This document shows, piece by piece, positions 16,984-25,400 of a DNA stretch of 33,008 nucleotides; within the stretch, counting starts at the first letter, position 1; each line of letters opens with the position of its first letter. The notes below the pieces were generated by a model that saw only the letters and a program-made list of their open reading frames with translations, had not been told where the DNA came from and did not search any database. Source of the stretch: JACDAN01 sp963801855 (lineage in GTDB: Bacteria > Actinomycetota > Thermoleophilia > Gaiellales > Gaiellaceae); assembly GCA_963801855.1 (NCBI GenBank), contig CAWDGK010000006.1, forward strand, positions 1 through 33,008, in the 5' to 3' direction. The position numbers and the translations under genes are program-made.

Positions 16984-17039
16984 TCGCGATTGATAGATGC
17001 CGGTTGCAGGGATTCCTTGCGATCCACAGCTGTGGAAAA
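16975..17039. promoter_or_regulatory. Cluster of three DnaA-box-like sites including a 14-bp palindrome, between divergent genes
   Basis: TTTTCCACA (minus strand, 17039-17031) fits the relaxed DnaA-box pattern TTWTNCACA. It is back to back with CGATCCACA (plus, 17020-17028), forming the perfect palindrome TCCACAGCTGTGGA at 17023-17036. A third copy, ATGTCCACA (minus, 16983-16975), spans the HD-GYP start codon. The palindrome may equally be the operator of a dimeric repressor. Function is inferred only from sequence likeness. Confidence 0.35.
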
Positions 17040-17084
17040 CCGCACTTTTCGGCGCCAGAGGCGGCCGCAAGCCGCCGCGACAGC

Positions 17085-17090
17085 TACCTT
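17085..17090 (+). promoter_or_regulatory. Candidate -10 hexamer, leaderless small charged protein gene
   Basis: TACCTT ends 7 bases before the GTG at 17098. No ribosome-binding sequence lies between. Same layout as other genes in the window. Confidence 0.45.
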
Positions 17091-17097
17091 TAGGGCA

Positions 17098-17397
17098 GTG
17101 GGCGCGAAGAAACGGCAGACGATGGGCAAGATCATCCGCGAGCGAGAGCGGGCCGAGAAGCGCGCGCTGAAGAAGGAGAAGAAGGACGAGAAGAAGGCCA
17201 TGGCGGTCGCGCAGAAAGAGGCGCTGGCGCTCGGCCTCCCGTGGCCTCCGGTCGAGCACGGTGAGAACGGCGACGAGGCCGAGCTCGACGAGGACGGCAA
17301 CGTGATCGTCGGCGAGCTCAGCGAGAACGGCGAAACGGAATCGGTCGCGGTCGTGACCGACCCCGAAGAGCGACCCGCAACCAGCTCGCCTTCGTAA
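17098..17397 (+). CDS. Small highly charged protein of unknown function (99 aa)
   Basis: The 99-residue product has two halves. The N-terminal half is a Lys/Arg/Glu-rich helix (GKIIRERERAEKRALKKEKK, then DEKKAMAVAQKEALALGLPW) with coiled-coil or nucleic-acid/ribosome-binding character. The C-terminal half is acidic and Gly/Asn rich (ELDEDGNVIVGELSENGETE). No cysteines, membrane segment or signal peptide. The GTG at 17098 follows a TACCTT at leaderless spacing; an internal ATG eight codons in (MGKIIRE) is an alternative start. Family not recognised. It is convergent with the HNH gene, whose C-terminal end may overlap it. Codon composition is normal for the window, supporting a real gene. Confidence 0.65.
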   Translation: MGAKKRQTMGKIIRERERAEKRALKKEKKDEKKAMAVAQKEALALGLPWPPVEHGENGDEAELDEDGNVIVGELSENGETESVAVVTDPEERPATSSPS

Positions 17398-18282
17398 AGC
17401 GCTCGAACCGCTCGCCGAGGCGGGCGGATCGGGATGCCAGGCCTGCTTGGACGGCAATTCGATCTCGCGGCCCTTTGACTCCTTCAGGACGTCGAGCATC
17501 GGCCCATCAGTCTCGTCCACGAGCCGCGGTGCTATGTGAACACGGTAGTCCGGCGAGACTCCGACGAGATCCTGGTCGTAGGCGCGGTGGTGGATGCTGC
17601 AGAGACTGAGCCCGTTCGGAATCTCGGCTAGCCCTTTCGGATCCACGTCCTGAACGATGTGGGCCGCATCGAGGAGGCGAAGCTCCCTGAGCCGGCAGAT
17701 CGTGCAGCGATCGCGGTAGGCCTGGAGGACCAGCGCGCGGAAGCGGCCCTGATGCAATCGCACGCGCGTCTCGCGAACCGCGTACTTGCGCTCGACGGAA
17801 ATCTCGATCGGCATCGGCTCCGGATGGTCCAGCGTGCCGGTCATGCGCCCGGGTGTGACCATCACATGCCTCGCTGCGGGATCGTCAGCCGTGACGTAGC
17901 AGGGGTACTCGACTCGATACCAGCTCGGCCGTGTCGAGACGAAGTACGCAAGCGGAGCTTGGAGCGCGTAGGCCTGGCGCAATGCCCGGTTGTCGGCTTG
18001 GTCGACCGACCCCGCGCGGTACGCGTAGCGGAAGCCCTCGTCGGTCTCCTCGTCGCCGTAGGGCGATTTGAAGGAGGTCTGGATCGAAAGCGCCGCCGGC
18101 CCCCTCTGGGTCGCCGAGCGGTAGATGCCCTTTTGCCGATTCAGGAAAGGAACCCGTTCGCCCTGGTGAACGAAACCGTCGCTGAGCGCGCCGACGAACG
18201 GGAGGTCATTTCCATAGCGCGCGCGCAGCGCGTCGAGAGCGAGGAAGCACCGGACCCGTACTTCTTCGTCTCGCTCGGCCAT
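17318..18282 (-). CDS. HNH endonuclease with N-terminal DNA-reading domain (modification-dependent McrA-like type)
   Basis: About 320 residues. The N-terminal domain (ARYGNDLPFVGALSDGFVHQ, GERVPFLNRQKGIYRSATQR, AALSIQTSFKSPYGDE, PLAYFVSTRPSWYRVEYPCY) matches the layout of proteins that read a modified base or backbone before an HNH nuclease. The HNH core is CTICRLRELRLLDAAHIVQD, then GLAEIPNGLSLCSIHHRAYD, with the Cys-X2-Cys, AAHI and IHH elements intact. ATG 18282 is chosen; a TTG 12 codons upstream is possible. As read, the frame stays open far past the domain. A one-base shift near 17425 restores the usual RLGERFERF tail, with the first stop in that frame at 17318, so the exact end is uncertain. 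Likely a stand-alone defence or DNA-surveillance nuclease; no partner methylase or dnd gene is nearby. Confidence 0.8.
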
Positions 18283-18382
18283 CCGGGCGATTCTGAACTC
18301 TGCCGCCTGGGAGGGCAACGGCTACGAGGCCGATGGGGCGCTAGCGCGAGGGTGCCAGGCTCCTTTCCGGCTCGTTGACGGC

Positions 18383-18388
18383 TAGCGT
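18383..18388 (+). promoter_or_regulatory. Candidate -10 hexamer, leaderless channel gene
   Basis: TAGCGT ends 9 bases before the ATG at 18398, with no Shine-Dalgarno sequence in between. Inferred from position. Confidence 0.35.
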
Positions 18389-18397
18389 CTGCCGCCG

Positions 18398-19073
18398 ATG
18401 ACTCTGAGAGGACGACTGGTGCGGGCGCTCGACAGCTACGCGAGCCTGCTGGTGCTGCTGCTGGCCAACTTCTTCCTGCTGGAGCTCGTTGACGATCCCC
18501 GGTGGGGAGCGCTCGGCAGCACGGTGCTCTCGCGCCGCCGCGCTCGTCGTCGCGATCAGCGACCCGGATGCGGGCCACACGATCAAGCGCCGACATGTCC
18601 TTCTCGTCGCAGCGTGCATCGCGCTGGCGCCGATCGTGTTCTTCGTCAACTCCGCCGAGTTGATCGGCCTGACCTACCTGTTGCCGGCGGTCCTGCTCGT
18701 CACGGCAACCCTGCCGATCACGATCACCCGCGTTGCGCGACACCGGCGGGTCACGCACGAAACGGTGCTCGGCGCACTCTGCGCCTACGTGCTCCTCGGG
18801 CTGCTGTTCGCGTTCGTCTTCCTGGCAGTCGAGGAGGTGCGCGGCGATTTCTTCGCGCAGGCCGGTGAGCACCCGCAGTCCGAGTTCCTCTACTTCAGCT
18901 TCATCACGCTGACGACGCTCGGGCTCAGTGCGGCCACACCTTCGATTGGATTTCCACAGGCGCTGACCGCGCTCGAAGCGCTGATCGGCTCGGTGTTCCT
19001 CGTCACCCTGGTCGCGCGGCTCGTGACGCTCTGGGGCCGCCAGGACGCCGAGGACGCTCGCCGATCCGAGTGA
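18398..19073 (+). CDS. Small ion-channel-like membrane protein (Ion_trans_2 type) with non-canonical filter
   Basis: About 225 residues. Hydrophobic segments are ASLLVLLLANFFLLELV, HVLLVAACIALAPIVFFV, LIGLTYLLPAVLLVTATLP, VLGALCAYVLLGLLFAFVFL and, after the pore loop, ALIGSVFLVTLVARLVTLWG. The end has the order helix, pore loop, helix of two-TM potassium channels. The pore reads LYFSFITLTTLGLSAATP where family members normally have TTLGYGDITP, so the YGD filter is replaced by LSA. One base indel near 18537 breaks the frame inside the second segment; the pore region itself is frame-clean. Ion selectivity cannot be assumed. It starts 115 bases from the divergent HNH gene. Confidence 0.8.
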
Positions 19074-19075
19074 GC

Positions 19076-19110
19076 GAGGGTGGGCGGCGAGCATCTGCCC
19101 GCCGCCCCTC
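19076..19110. terminator. GC-rich hairpin between convergent genes, likely bidirectional terminator
   Basis: GGGCGGCG at 19082-19089 pairs with CGCCGCCC at 19100-19107 around a 10-base loop, flanked by GAGGG and CCTC that can extend it. It lies exactly in the 51-base gap between the channel stop and the secreted-protein stop. No U-tract follows, as is common in high-GC actinobacteria. Confidence 0.6.
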
Positions 19111-19124
19111 GCGCGATCATCCGG

Positions 19125-19925
19125 TCAGCTGTTGTCCTTGACGTACTTGATGCACTGACCCTGGTTCTTGAAGGACGGGTCGTTGAACGTCATCCAACCG
19201 CCGTCCTTGCAGTCGTCCTTCGAGCTGGGCCTGCGGCCGACCTCGAAGTCGTAGATCGTGTCGTTGAACTCCACGCCGTCAGCACCCACGATGTACAGCG
19301 GGTTGTTCGACCCGATGTTGACGCCGATGCCGAGCACGACCGCGTTCGGGCACAGCGTCTTGATCTGGGTGAGCGTGTACATCGGCGGTCCGCCGGCTCC
19401 GGCGACGAGGCCGCACTCGGGGACTGTCCGCGTCGACCAGAAGAGGCCGGAGTCCACGTCCCAGTGCTGCCAGACGCCCTTGACGACCACACCGTTCTGG
19501 TACGGCTCGTACACGAGCGTCGTGAAACCGCCCGGAGCCGCGCCGTTCGCGTCGATGATGAACTGGTACGACGGAGCCGCAATCGGCGGGAGGTTCGACG
19601 GAGCCTGGTACGTCCAGTAGCCGAGCGTGTGGACGCTTGCAACCGGCGTGCCGGCGACCTCGTCGGTGAAGATGCCTGCCTTGTCGGCCAGGTTCGCCGT
19701 CGTCGTGAGCTTGACCGAACCGGTGCCGAGTCCGGGCGGTGCGCCGAACTCCTCCGTGAACGTAACCGTGCCGCCGCCCACCGTGACCGGCGTCCAGCTG
19801 GAGCTGTTCTGGGTCACGACGACTCTGTCCGCCGCCGCTGCGATGCCGGCGAATGCCATCGCGCAAAGCGCGACGATGACCGCAAGTGTGCGGACAGGCC
19901 GACGCCGCAAGTGTGACTTCTGCAT
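19125..19925 (-). CDS. Secreted protein with C-terminal Cys-containing module, function unknown
   Basis: 266 residues, intact. A signal peptide is evident: basic SHLRRRPVR, hydrophobic TLAVIVALCAMAFAGIAAAA, cleavage after AAA. The mature part is rich in Thr, Gly and Val with beta character (VVVTQNSSSWTPVTVGGGTV, SVHTLGYWTYQAPSNLPPIA, GFTTLVYEPYQNGVVVKGVW). It contains the Cys pair of VPECGLVAG and LCPNAV. The C-terminus DDCKDGGWMTFNDPSFKNQG and QCIKYV is a short two-Cys module that recurs at the ends of many actinobacterial exported proteins. No catalytic motif seen; a cell-surface or extracellular binding role is a guess. A GGGGGG Shine-Dalgarno-like run precedes ATG 19925, unlike the leaderless genes. 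Confidence 0.82.
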   Translation of the reverse strand: MQKSHLRRRPVRTLAVIVALCAMAFAGIAAAADRVVVTQNSSSWTPVTVGGGTVTFTEEFGAPPGLGTGSVKLTTTANLADKAGIFTDEVAGTPVASVHTLGYWTYQAPSNLPPIAAPSYQFIIDANGAAPGGFTTLVYEPYQNGVVVKGVWQHWDVDSGLFWSTRTVPECGLVAGAGGPPMYTLTQIKTLCPNAVVLGIGVNIGSNNPLYIVGADGVEFNDTIYDFEVGRRPSSKDDCKDGGWMTFNDPSFKNQGQCIKYVKDNS

Positions 19926-19948
19926 GTAACCCCCCGAGTTGTGGTGCC

Positions 19949-19965
19949 CGCGAGTGAATCTCGCG
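19949..19965 (-). promoter_or_regulatory. Leader hairpin upstream of the secreted-protein gene
   Basis: CGCGAG and CTCGCG form a 6-bp stem around TGAAT. It lies 23 bases before the ATG on the minus strand and about 8 bases downstream of a TAGGAT -10-like hexamer (minus, 19978-19973). It may stabilise the leader of an abundant exported-protein mRNA. Inference only. Confidence 0.3.
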
Positions 19966-20042
19966 ACGCGGCATCCTAACCGCGATTGCGACTCATGTGG
20001 GCTACGTGTTTGAAAACGTAAAGAGCGGTGCCGCCTCCGTTC

Positions 20043-22304
20043 CTAGCGCGGTTCCAGCCGGGGCTCGGCCTCGACGACGGGCGTCCGGTCGTGCGGTGGC
20101 TCGATTGTGAGGTTCGGCAGGATCCGGTCGAGCCAGCGCGGCATGTACCAGGACTTCTCTCCGATCATCACGAGGAACGCCGGCACGAGCGTCATGCGCA
20201 CGAGCAGGGCGTCCGTGAGGATCGCGACCGCCAGCAGGATGCCGAACTCCTTCGAGATCCGGTCCGAGGTGAGGATGAAGGCCGCGAAGACGGTGCCCAT
20301 GATCAGCGCCGCCGCCACGACGACGCGGCCGATCGCCGCGATTCCGTGCTCGACCGCCTCGCGCGTCGGGAGCCCGTGGACGTGCTCCTCCCGGATTCGG
20401 CTCATCAGGAAGACCATGTAGTCCATCGAGAGCCCGAACAGGATCGCGAAGGCGATCGGCGGCACGAACGTCTCGATTGGACCCGTCCGGTCGAGGCCGG
20501 TCAGCCCCAGCCCATGGCCCTCCTGGACGACGAGGGTGAGGACGCCGAACCCGACGAAGGCGGACATGATCGTCGTCACGGCCGCGGTCAGCGAGATCAC
20601 GATCGACCGGAACGCCATCGCGAGCACGATGAACGTGACTCCGATGATGTAGAGCAGGAAGAGCGGGAGCCGCGACATGATCCGGTCGCCGATGTCGGCG
20701 AACGCCGCCGTCAGTCCCGAGACATAGGCGACGGAGTCCCCGCCTTCGACTGCCGCCGGAATGACGTCGGTGCGCAGTTCGTCCACGAGCTGCTCGGTCT
20801 TCTCGTCCTGGGGCGCGAACTCGGGTGTGACGAAGACGAGGCCGACGGTCTTCGCGTCGTTGAGCTGGGGCTCACTCGCGGACGCGACGCCCTCGAGGTT
20901 CCGCACGCCGTCGTACACCCGCTGCGGCGCCTGCGGATCGTCGTTGATGTCGACGACGATCGGGATCGGGCCGTTGAAGCCGGGGCCGAACCCTTCGGCG
21001 AGCAGGTCGTAGGCCTTGCGCGCCGTCTGCTCTTTCGGCTGCGTTCCCTGGTCGGCCGCCCCCAGGCGCACGAGCCCCGAGGTCGCCGCCAGGGCCAGGA
21101 GCACGAGCAGCACGGCGATGAACACGACACGGGCGTTCGACGCCACGAACCGGCCCCACCGTGCAACGAGCGTCTTTTCGCGCGTGGCCTCGGACTCGTC
21201 CACCCGGCGGAGGAAGGGGATCTTCAGCCGGTCGATCTTGTGGCCGAGCTTCGCGAGGACGGCGAGCAGGAGCGAGTTCGCGATCAGCACGGTCGTCAGC
21301 ACTCCGAGGGCACTGCCGATCCCGAGCTTCGTCACGAAGTCGAGCCCGAAGAAGGCGAGCCCGGAAACGGAGATGGCGACCGTGAGCCCGGCGAACAGCA
21401 CCGCCCGTCCTGCCGATGCGCCGGCCTCGGCAGCCGCGTCGGTCGGCGACAGTCCATCGTGGAGCAGTTGCCGGAAACGGGTCACGATGAACAGCGAGTA
21501 GTCGATTCCGACCCCGAGCCCGATCATGGACACGAGGAGCGGCGTGATCGTGTTGATGTCGGTGAGCCCGGCGAGCAGGAAGAGGAGCATGAACGCGCCC
21601 AGCAGCGCCGTCAGGGCGAGTGCGATCGGGATCATCGTCGCGACGAGGGTGCGGAAGACGACCATCAGGACGATCAGCGCGGCGAGGAGCCCGAGGAGCT
21701 CCTGCGTCCCCTGCTCGATCGGCGGGAACTCTGCGTCGCCGTTGAACTCCGCCGTCACCCCGGCCGGCGCGACGGTCTCGCGGACCGACTCCTGAACCGC
21801 AAGAACGGACTCCCGGTCCTTCTCGAAGATGACCCGGTCGAACTGCGCCTCCGCATAGGCGATCCGCCCGTCGTCGGACAGCGTGTCCTCGCTGAAGGGG
21901 TTACCGACGCTCTCCACGCCGGCCACGTCGTCCGTCGGCTTGAACTCGGCGGTCTTGAGCTTCGCGATCGCCTCGTTGACGGCGGCCCTGCGCTCCGCCG
22001 TGTCGAGCCGCTCGCCGGGAGGCGCGGCAAAGACGAGGTTCAGGACGCCGCCCTGCTCCTCGGCGAACTCCGCCTCGATCAGATCGGTCGCCTTCTGGGT
22101 GTCCGAGCCGGGAATCTCGAACTTGTCACGGAGCTCCCCGCCGAAGGCGGCGACCATGCCGATCAGCACCGCCATGATCAGCAGCCAGGCGCCGATCACG
22201 CGCCAGGGATGCGAGGCCATCATGCGGGCCCAGCGCGCAAGGGCGCCGGTCGAGAGACGTTCGTGGGCGAGTCGGCGGTCGGGGGCGGCGCTCCGTTCGG
22301 TCAT
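20043..22304 (-). CDS. MMPL-family RND transporter
   Basis: 753 residues, intact. Two repeats each carry one N-terminal helix (HPWRVIGAWLLIMAVLIGMV; ARVVFIAVLLVLLALAATSG), a large periplasmic-side loop and five further helices. The proton-relay Asp-Tyr pairs typical of MmpL proteins are present in both: GLGVGIDYSLFIVTRFR and LFGLSMDYMVFLMSRIREEH. Such transporters export lipids, siderophores or other hydrophobic compounds across the cytoplasmic membrane. ATG 22304 is chosen because AAGGA precedes it by about 8 bases and the residues beyond are atypical. It is divergent from the patatin-like gene (129-base gap), suggesting joint control and possibly lipid-related substrates; this link is inferred from position only. 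Confidence 0.92.
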   Translation of the reverse strand: MTERSAAPDRRLAHERLSTGALARWARMMASHPWRVIGAWLLIMAVLIGMVAAFGGELRDKFEIPGSDTQKATDLIEAEFAEEQGGVLNLVFAAPPGERLDTAERRAAVNEAIAKLKTAEFKPTDDVAGVESVGNPFSEDTLSDDGRIAYAEAQFDRVIFEKDRESVLAVQESVRETVAPAGVTAEFNGDAEFPPIEQGTQELLGLLAALIVLMVVFRTLVATMIPIALALTALLGAFMLLFLLAGLTDINTITPLLVSMIGLGVGIDYSLFIVTRFRQLLHDGLSPTDAAAEAGASAGRAVLFAGLTVAISVSGLAFFGLDFVTKLGIGSALGVLTTVLIANSLLLAVLAKLGHKIDRLKIPFLRRVDESEATREKTLVARWGRFVASNARVVFIAVLLVLLALAATSGLVRLGAADQGTQPKEQTARKAYDLLAEGFGPGFNGPIPIVVDINDDPQAPQRVYDGVRNLEGVASASEPQLNDAKTVGLVFVTPEFAPQDEKTEQLVDELRTDVIPAAVEGGDSVAYVSGLTAAFADIGDRIMSRLPLFLLYIIGVTFIVLAMAFRSIVISLTAAVTTIMSAFVGFGVLTLVVQEGHGLGLTGLDRTGPIETFVPPIAFAILFGLSMDYMVFLMSRIREEHVHGLPTREAVEHGIAAIGRVVVAAALIMGTVFAAFILTSDRISKEFGILLAVAILTDALLVRMTLVPAFLVMIGEKSWYMPRWLDRILPNLTIEPPHDRTPVVEAEPRLEPR

Positions 22305-22426
22305 CGAGTCGTCCTTCCGTGCGGGGTCGGCGGCACTGTTCAGACTACGGAAAGCACCGAATCTCATCGGTGTCGAAGCCTTCGAGCTGTGCCCGCTCTT
22401 GAGCCGGGCGGGCGACTGTGGAATAA

Positions 22427-22440
22427 CTGACATGTGTCAG
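22427..22440. promoter_or_regulatory. Inverted repeat CTGACA-tg-TGTCAG across the patatin start, candidate operator
   Basis: Two perfect 6-base arms separated by two bases overlap the GTG start codon at 22434. An AATAACT -10-like stretch sits immediately upstream. In the divergent gap to the MMPL gene, such a dyad could be bound by a dimeric regulator controlling one or both genes. No regulator gene is adjacent. Confidence 0.35.
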
Positions 22441-25400
22441 CTTCAGACGCCACAACGCTGAAGGTCACTGACCGGACGGAAGAGGTGCGCCTCGCGATGG
22501 CGTGGAACGGTGGCGTCAGCCTCGCGATCTGGATGGGCGGCGTGGCCGTGGAGCTCGACTGCGCCCGCCGCTCGCACCTCGGCGTGGAAGACCACGGCGT
22601 CGCCCCCGACTACGGCAGCGAGAAGGAGGGCGTCCACAAGCGGACGATCTACAACGCCCTCTGCCGCGCATTCGACCGGGTGCTCGTGATCGACATCCTC
22701 ACCGGCGCCAGCGCCGGCGGCATCAACGGCGCGCTGCTCGGAGCGGTGATCACGAAGAACCGCCGGCTGCACCCGAGCTTCCTGCGCGAGCGCTGGATCG
22801 GCCTGGGCGACTTCTCGACGATGCTGCGGCCGACGAACTCGCGGAAACCCGAGTCCCTGATGGACGGCAAGTACTTCCGGCGGCAGTTGGTCGACACGTT
22901 CAGGGACTGCCTCGAGGAGGACGCAGGCGGTCGAGCGTCCGAGCTAGGCAGGATCGCGCAGGCGGGCTTCTTGCCGAGTGAGGTCTCACTCGACGTTCAG
23001 TCGACCAACGTCTACGGGACGATGCGCAAGTTCTCGGATCACTGGGGCGAGCTGTTCGTCGCGCGGGAGTTTCGGGCACCGCTTCGCTTTCGGCGAGGGG
23101 GCGACTTCGAGGCTTTGAAGCTCGCGACCGCCGCGCGGGCCTCGGCGTCGTTCCCGGGAGCCTTCGAGCCCGCGAAGATCGACGGCGACGGCGCGATCCT
23201 GGCCGGCTACCCCGGCAAGGTTCGCTGGGGGATCGACGGCGGGCTGCTCGAGAATGCGCCGATCGAAGCGGCGATCGAGCTGATCCCGGCGCGTCCGGCC
23301 ACGCGGCCCGTTCGTCGGTGGGTCTGCTACGTCAACGCCGATCCTCCAAACCCGACCTCTACGCCGGAGGTGACGAAGGAGCCGAACCTCCAGCAGGTGC
23401 TCGGGTATGTCGTGAACCTCCCGCGCGACGCGAGGTTCATCGACGAGCTCGTCGCGATCGAGAACGCCACCAGACGCAGCGAAGTGGCGTCGACGTCGGT
23501 GCGCGCTCTTGCCGATCTCGACTGGGACGCCCTCCAGCCGACCGCCGCAGCCCTTCTCGCGACGTACCGGAGGGGTCGCGCGATCACGTCGCTGGAGGAG
23601 GTCCTGGTCGGGCCGGGCGAACCGCCCGATCCCGGCGGAGCGCGTGTCGTCTTCGACCGCCTCGAGAGCGAGAACCTCCTCGAGCTGCCCTGGATTCCGC
23701 TCGACGGTCCCCTCGAGGCCTCCATCAATCCCTGGCGGTGGGGGGTTCGAGCCGCGCAGAGGATTCTGTACCTCGAGCTCGACCTGCTGCGGATGGCCAA
23801 CCCCGACGCCCTGGCGGGGAGCCGGGAGCCCATCGACCGCGGGATCTCGGCACTCGAGGACGTCGCCGACGAGCTTCGGAAGACGGGCTCGGTTCGGGAG
23901 GCCACCCGGGAGCTCGCAGGCGCGCGAGACCTCCGCGAGAAGGTCGACGCTCTCGATGCGCTGTTCGACCAGTTCCGGGACGACATCAACCACGCGCTCG
24001 TCGAAGCGACACTGAGTTTCGTTTCAGCGATGCAGCCACTGCCGTCCGCAAGCGGACTGTTCAGAGGCGAGAAGGACCGAGACGGCGCCGTCATGGAGTT
24101 TCTCCGCCGCGCTCTGGCGATCGAGGTGGTGCGCCGCGCCTTCTGCTCGGACAAGGACGTCGATTCCGCGCAACGCTTCTCGTTCGCGCAGCTCACGCCG
24201 CTCGCGCCGTGCCCGCTCCTGACAGCGAAGCCGCTGCGCGAGCCGGGGCCGAACTCGCCAGAGGAGAAGCTCACGGGAATCGACCTCAACCACTTCGCGG
24301 CCTTCTACCGCGCCTCGTGGCGCGCGAACGACTTCATGTGGGGCCGACTCGACGCCGCCACCCGGATCGTCGACCTTCTCGTCGACGCGGGGCGTGCCGA
24401 GACCGTCCGGACCCGGCCCCAGGGGGGCGTCGATCCCGGACTCGTGCTCGCCGATGCGCTGGTGCCGCTGGACGACAGCCAGGAGGCGGTCGACCAGCGC
24501 GCCATCGTCACGGAGGCGCTCGGAGACGCCAAGAACGGCTACGAGAGCCAGCCGGATGGAGTGCGCCAGCAGCTGGAGGCGCCGCTCCCTGCAGGCGCCC
24601 CACAGCTACGGGAGCGGGTCCGCCAGGTCATCGGCGCAGATCTCGGCCTCGGAAGCGACGCGAAGCTCACGCGCGTCCTCTGCGCTCGCGCGGCGCAGTA
24701 CGAGGCGATCCGTCAGGAGTTGCCGGTGCTCGCCAAGCAGAGCGAGGAGGACGGGAAAGCCGGGTGCTTCACGAAGCCTTTCCCACACGAGCCGACCGCA
24801 CCGATGTTCGATGCGATCAAGGCTCTGCGAACCTCGATTGCGGGAAGGCTGCCGCTGCCGCGGAAGCTCGGACGCGGTGTGCCCGACGAGCTGACGAGCA
24901 TGCTCGCTCTCAGGACGCTGTCGCACACCGTCCTCGTTGCGCTGGCTGCGCTCCGGAGCATCAGCATGCCGCTCGCCCGCGTCTTCACACCGGCGCGGAT
25001 CCCGTTCCTCTCGGTGTCCGGGCTGACCTCACGCAGCCGTGGGAAACGTCTCGCAGCCGGCGCCGCGTTCGGCGCCGCCTCCCTGTACCTCACCGCTCGC
25101 CTGCTCGAAGCCGAGGTGAGCGATGCGGATCCGACGAAGAGTGTCAGCAACGGTTCGCTGATCGTGCTCTGGATCGCCGCTCTTGCCATCGTCGGGTTCG
25201 CGGCCGTACCTGCATGGCGGGCTGTTCGAACAGACTCCCCACTGCGGCTCATCGGCCAGGGGGCGTGGGCCGTCTCGTTCCTGGTGCTGGGTGGTGGGCT
25301 GGTCGTGTACCACGCCGTGCGAGAGATCGGTCTCTGGGACACGCTCACCGCTGCACCCGAGCCGGCTCCGCCCGGGATGCTGCTCGTACTCGTCTTCGCC

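Noticed and set aside
16723..18318. A 531-codon minus-strand frame joining the HNH nuclease to the start of the HD-GYP regulator
   Set aside because: After the HNH domain the translation is low-complexity and antisense to the small charged protein gene. The HD-GYP gene has its own start at 16983; the in-frame join is chance.
20028..22430. An 800-codon plus-strand open frame opposite the MMPL gene
   Set aside because: It is the antisense shadow of a clean, family-matching transporter gene; its product is charged repeat-like sequence with no domain.
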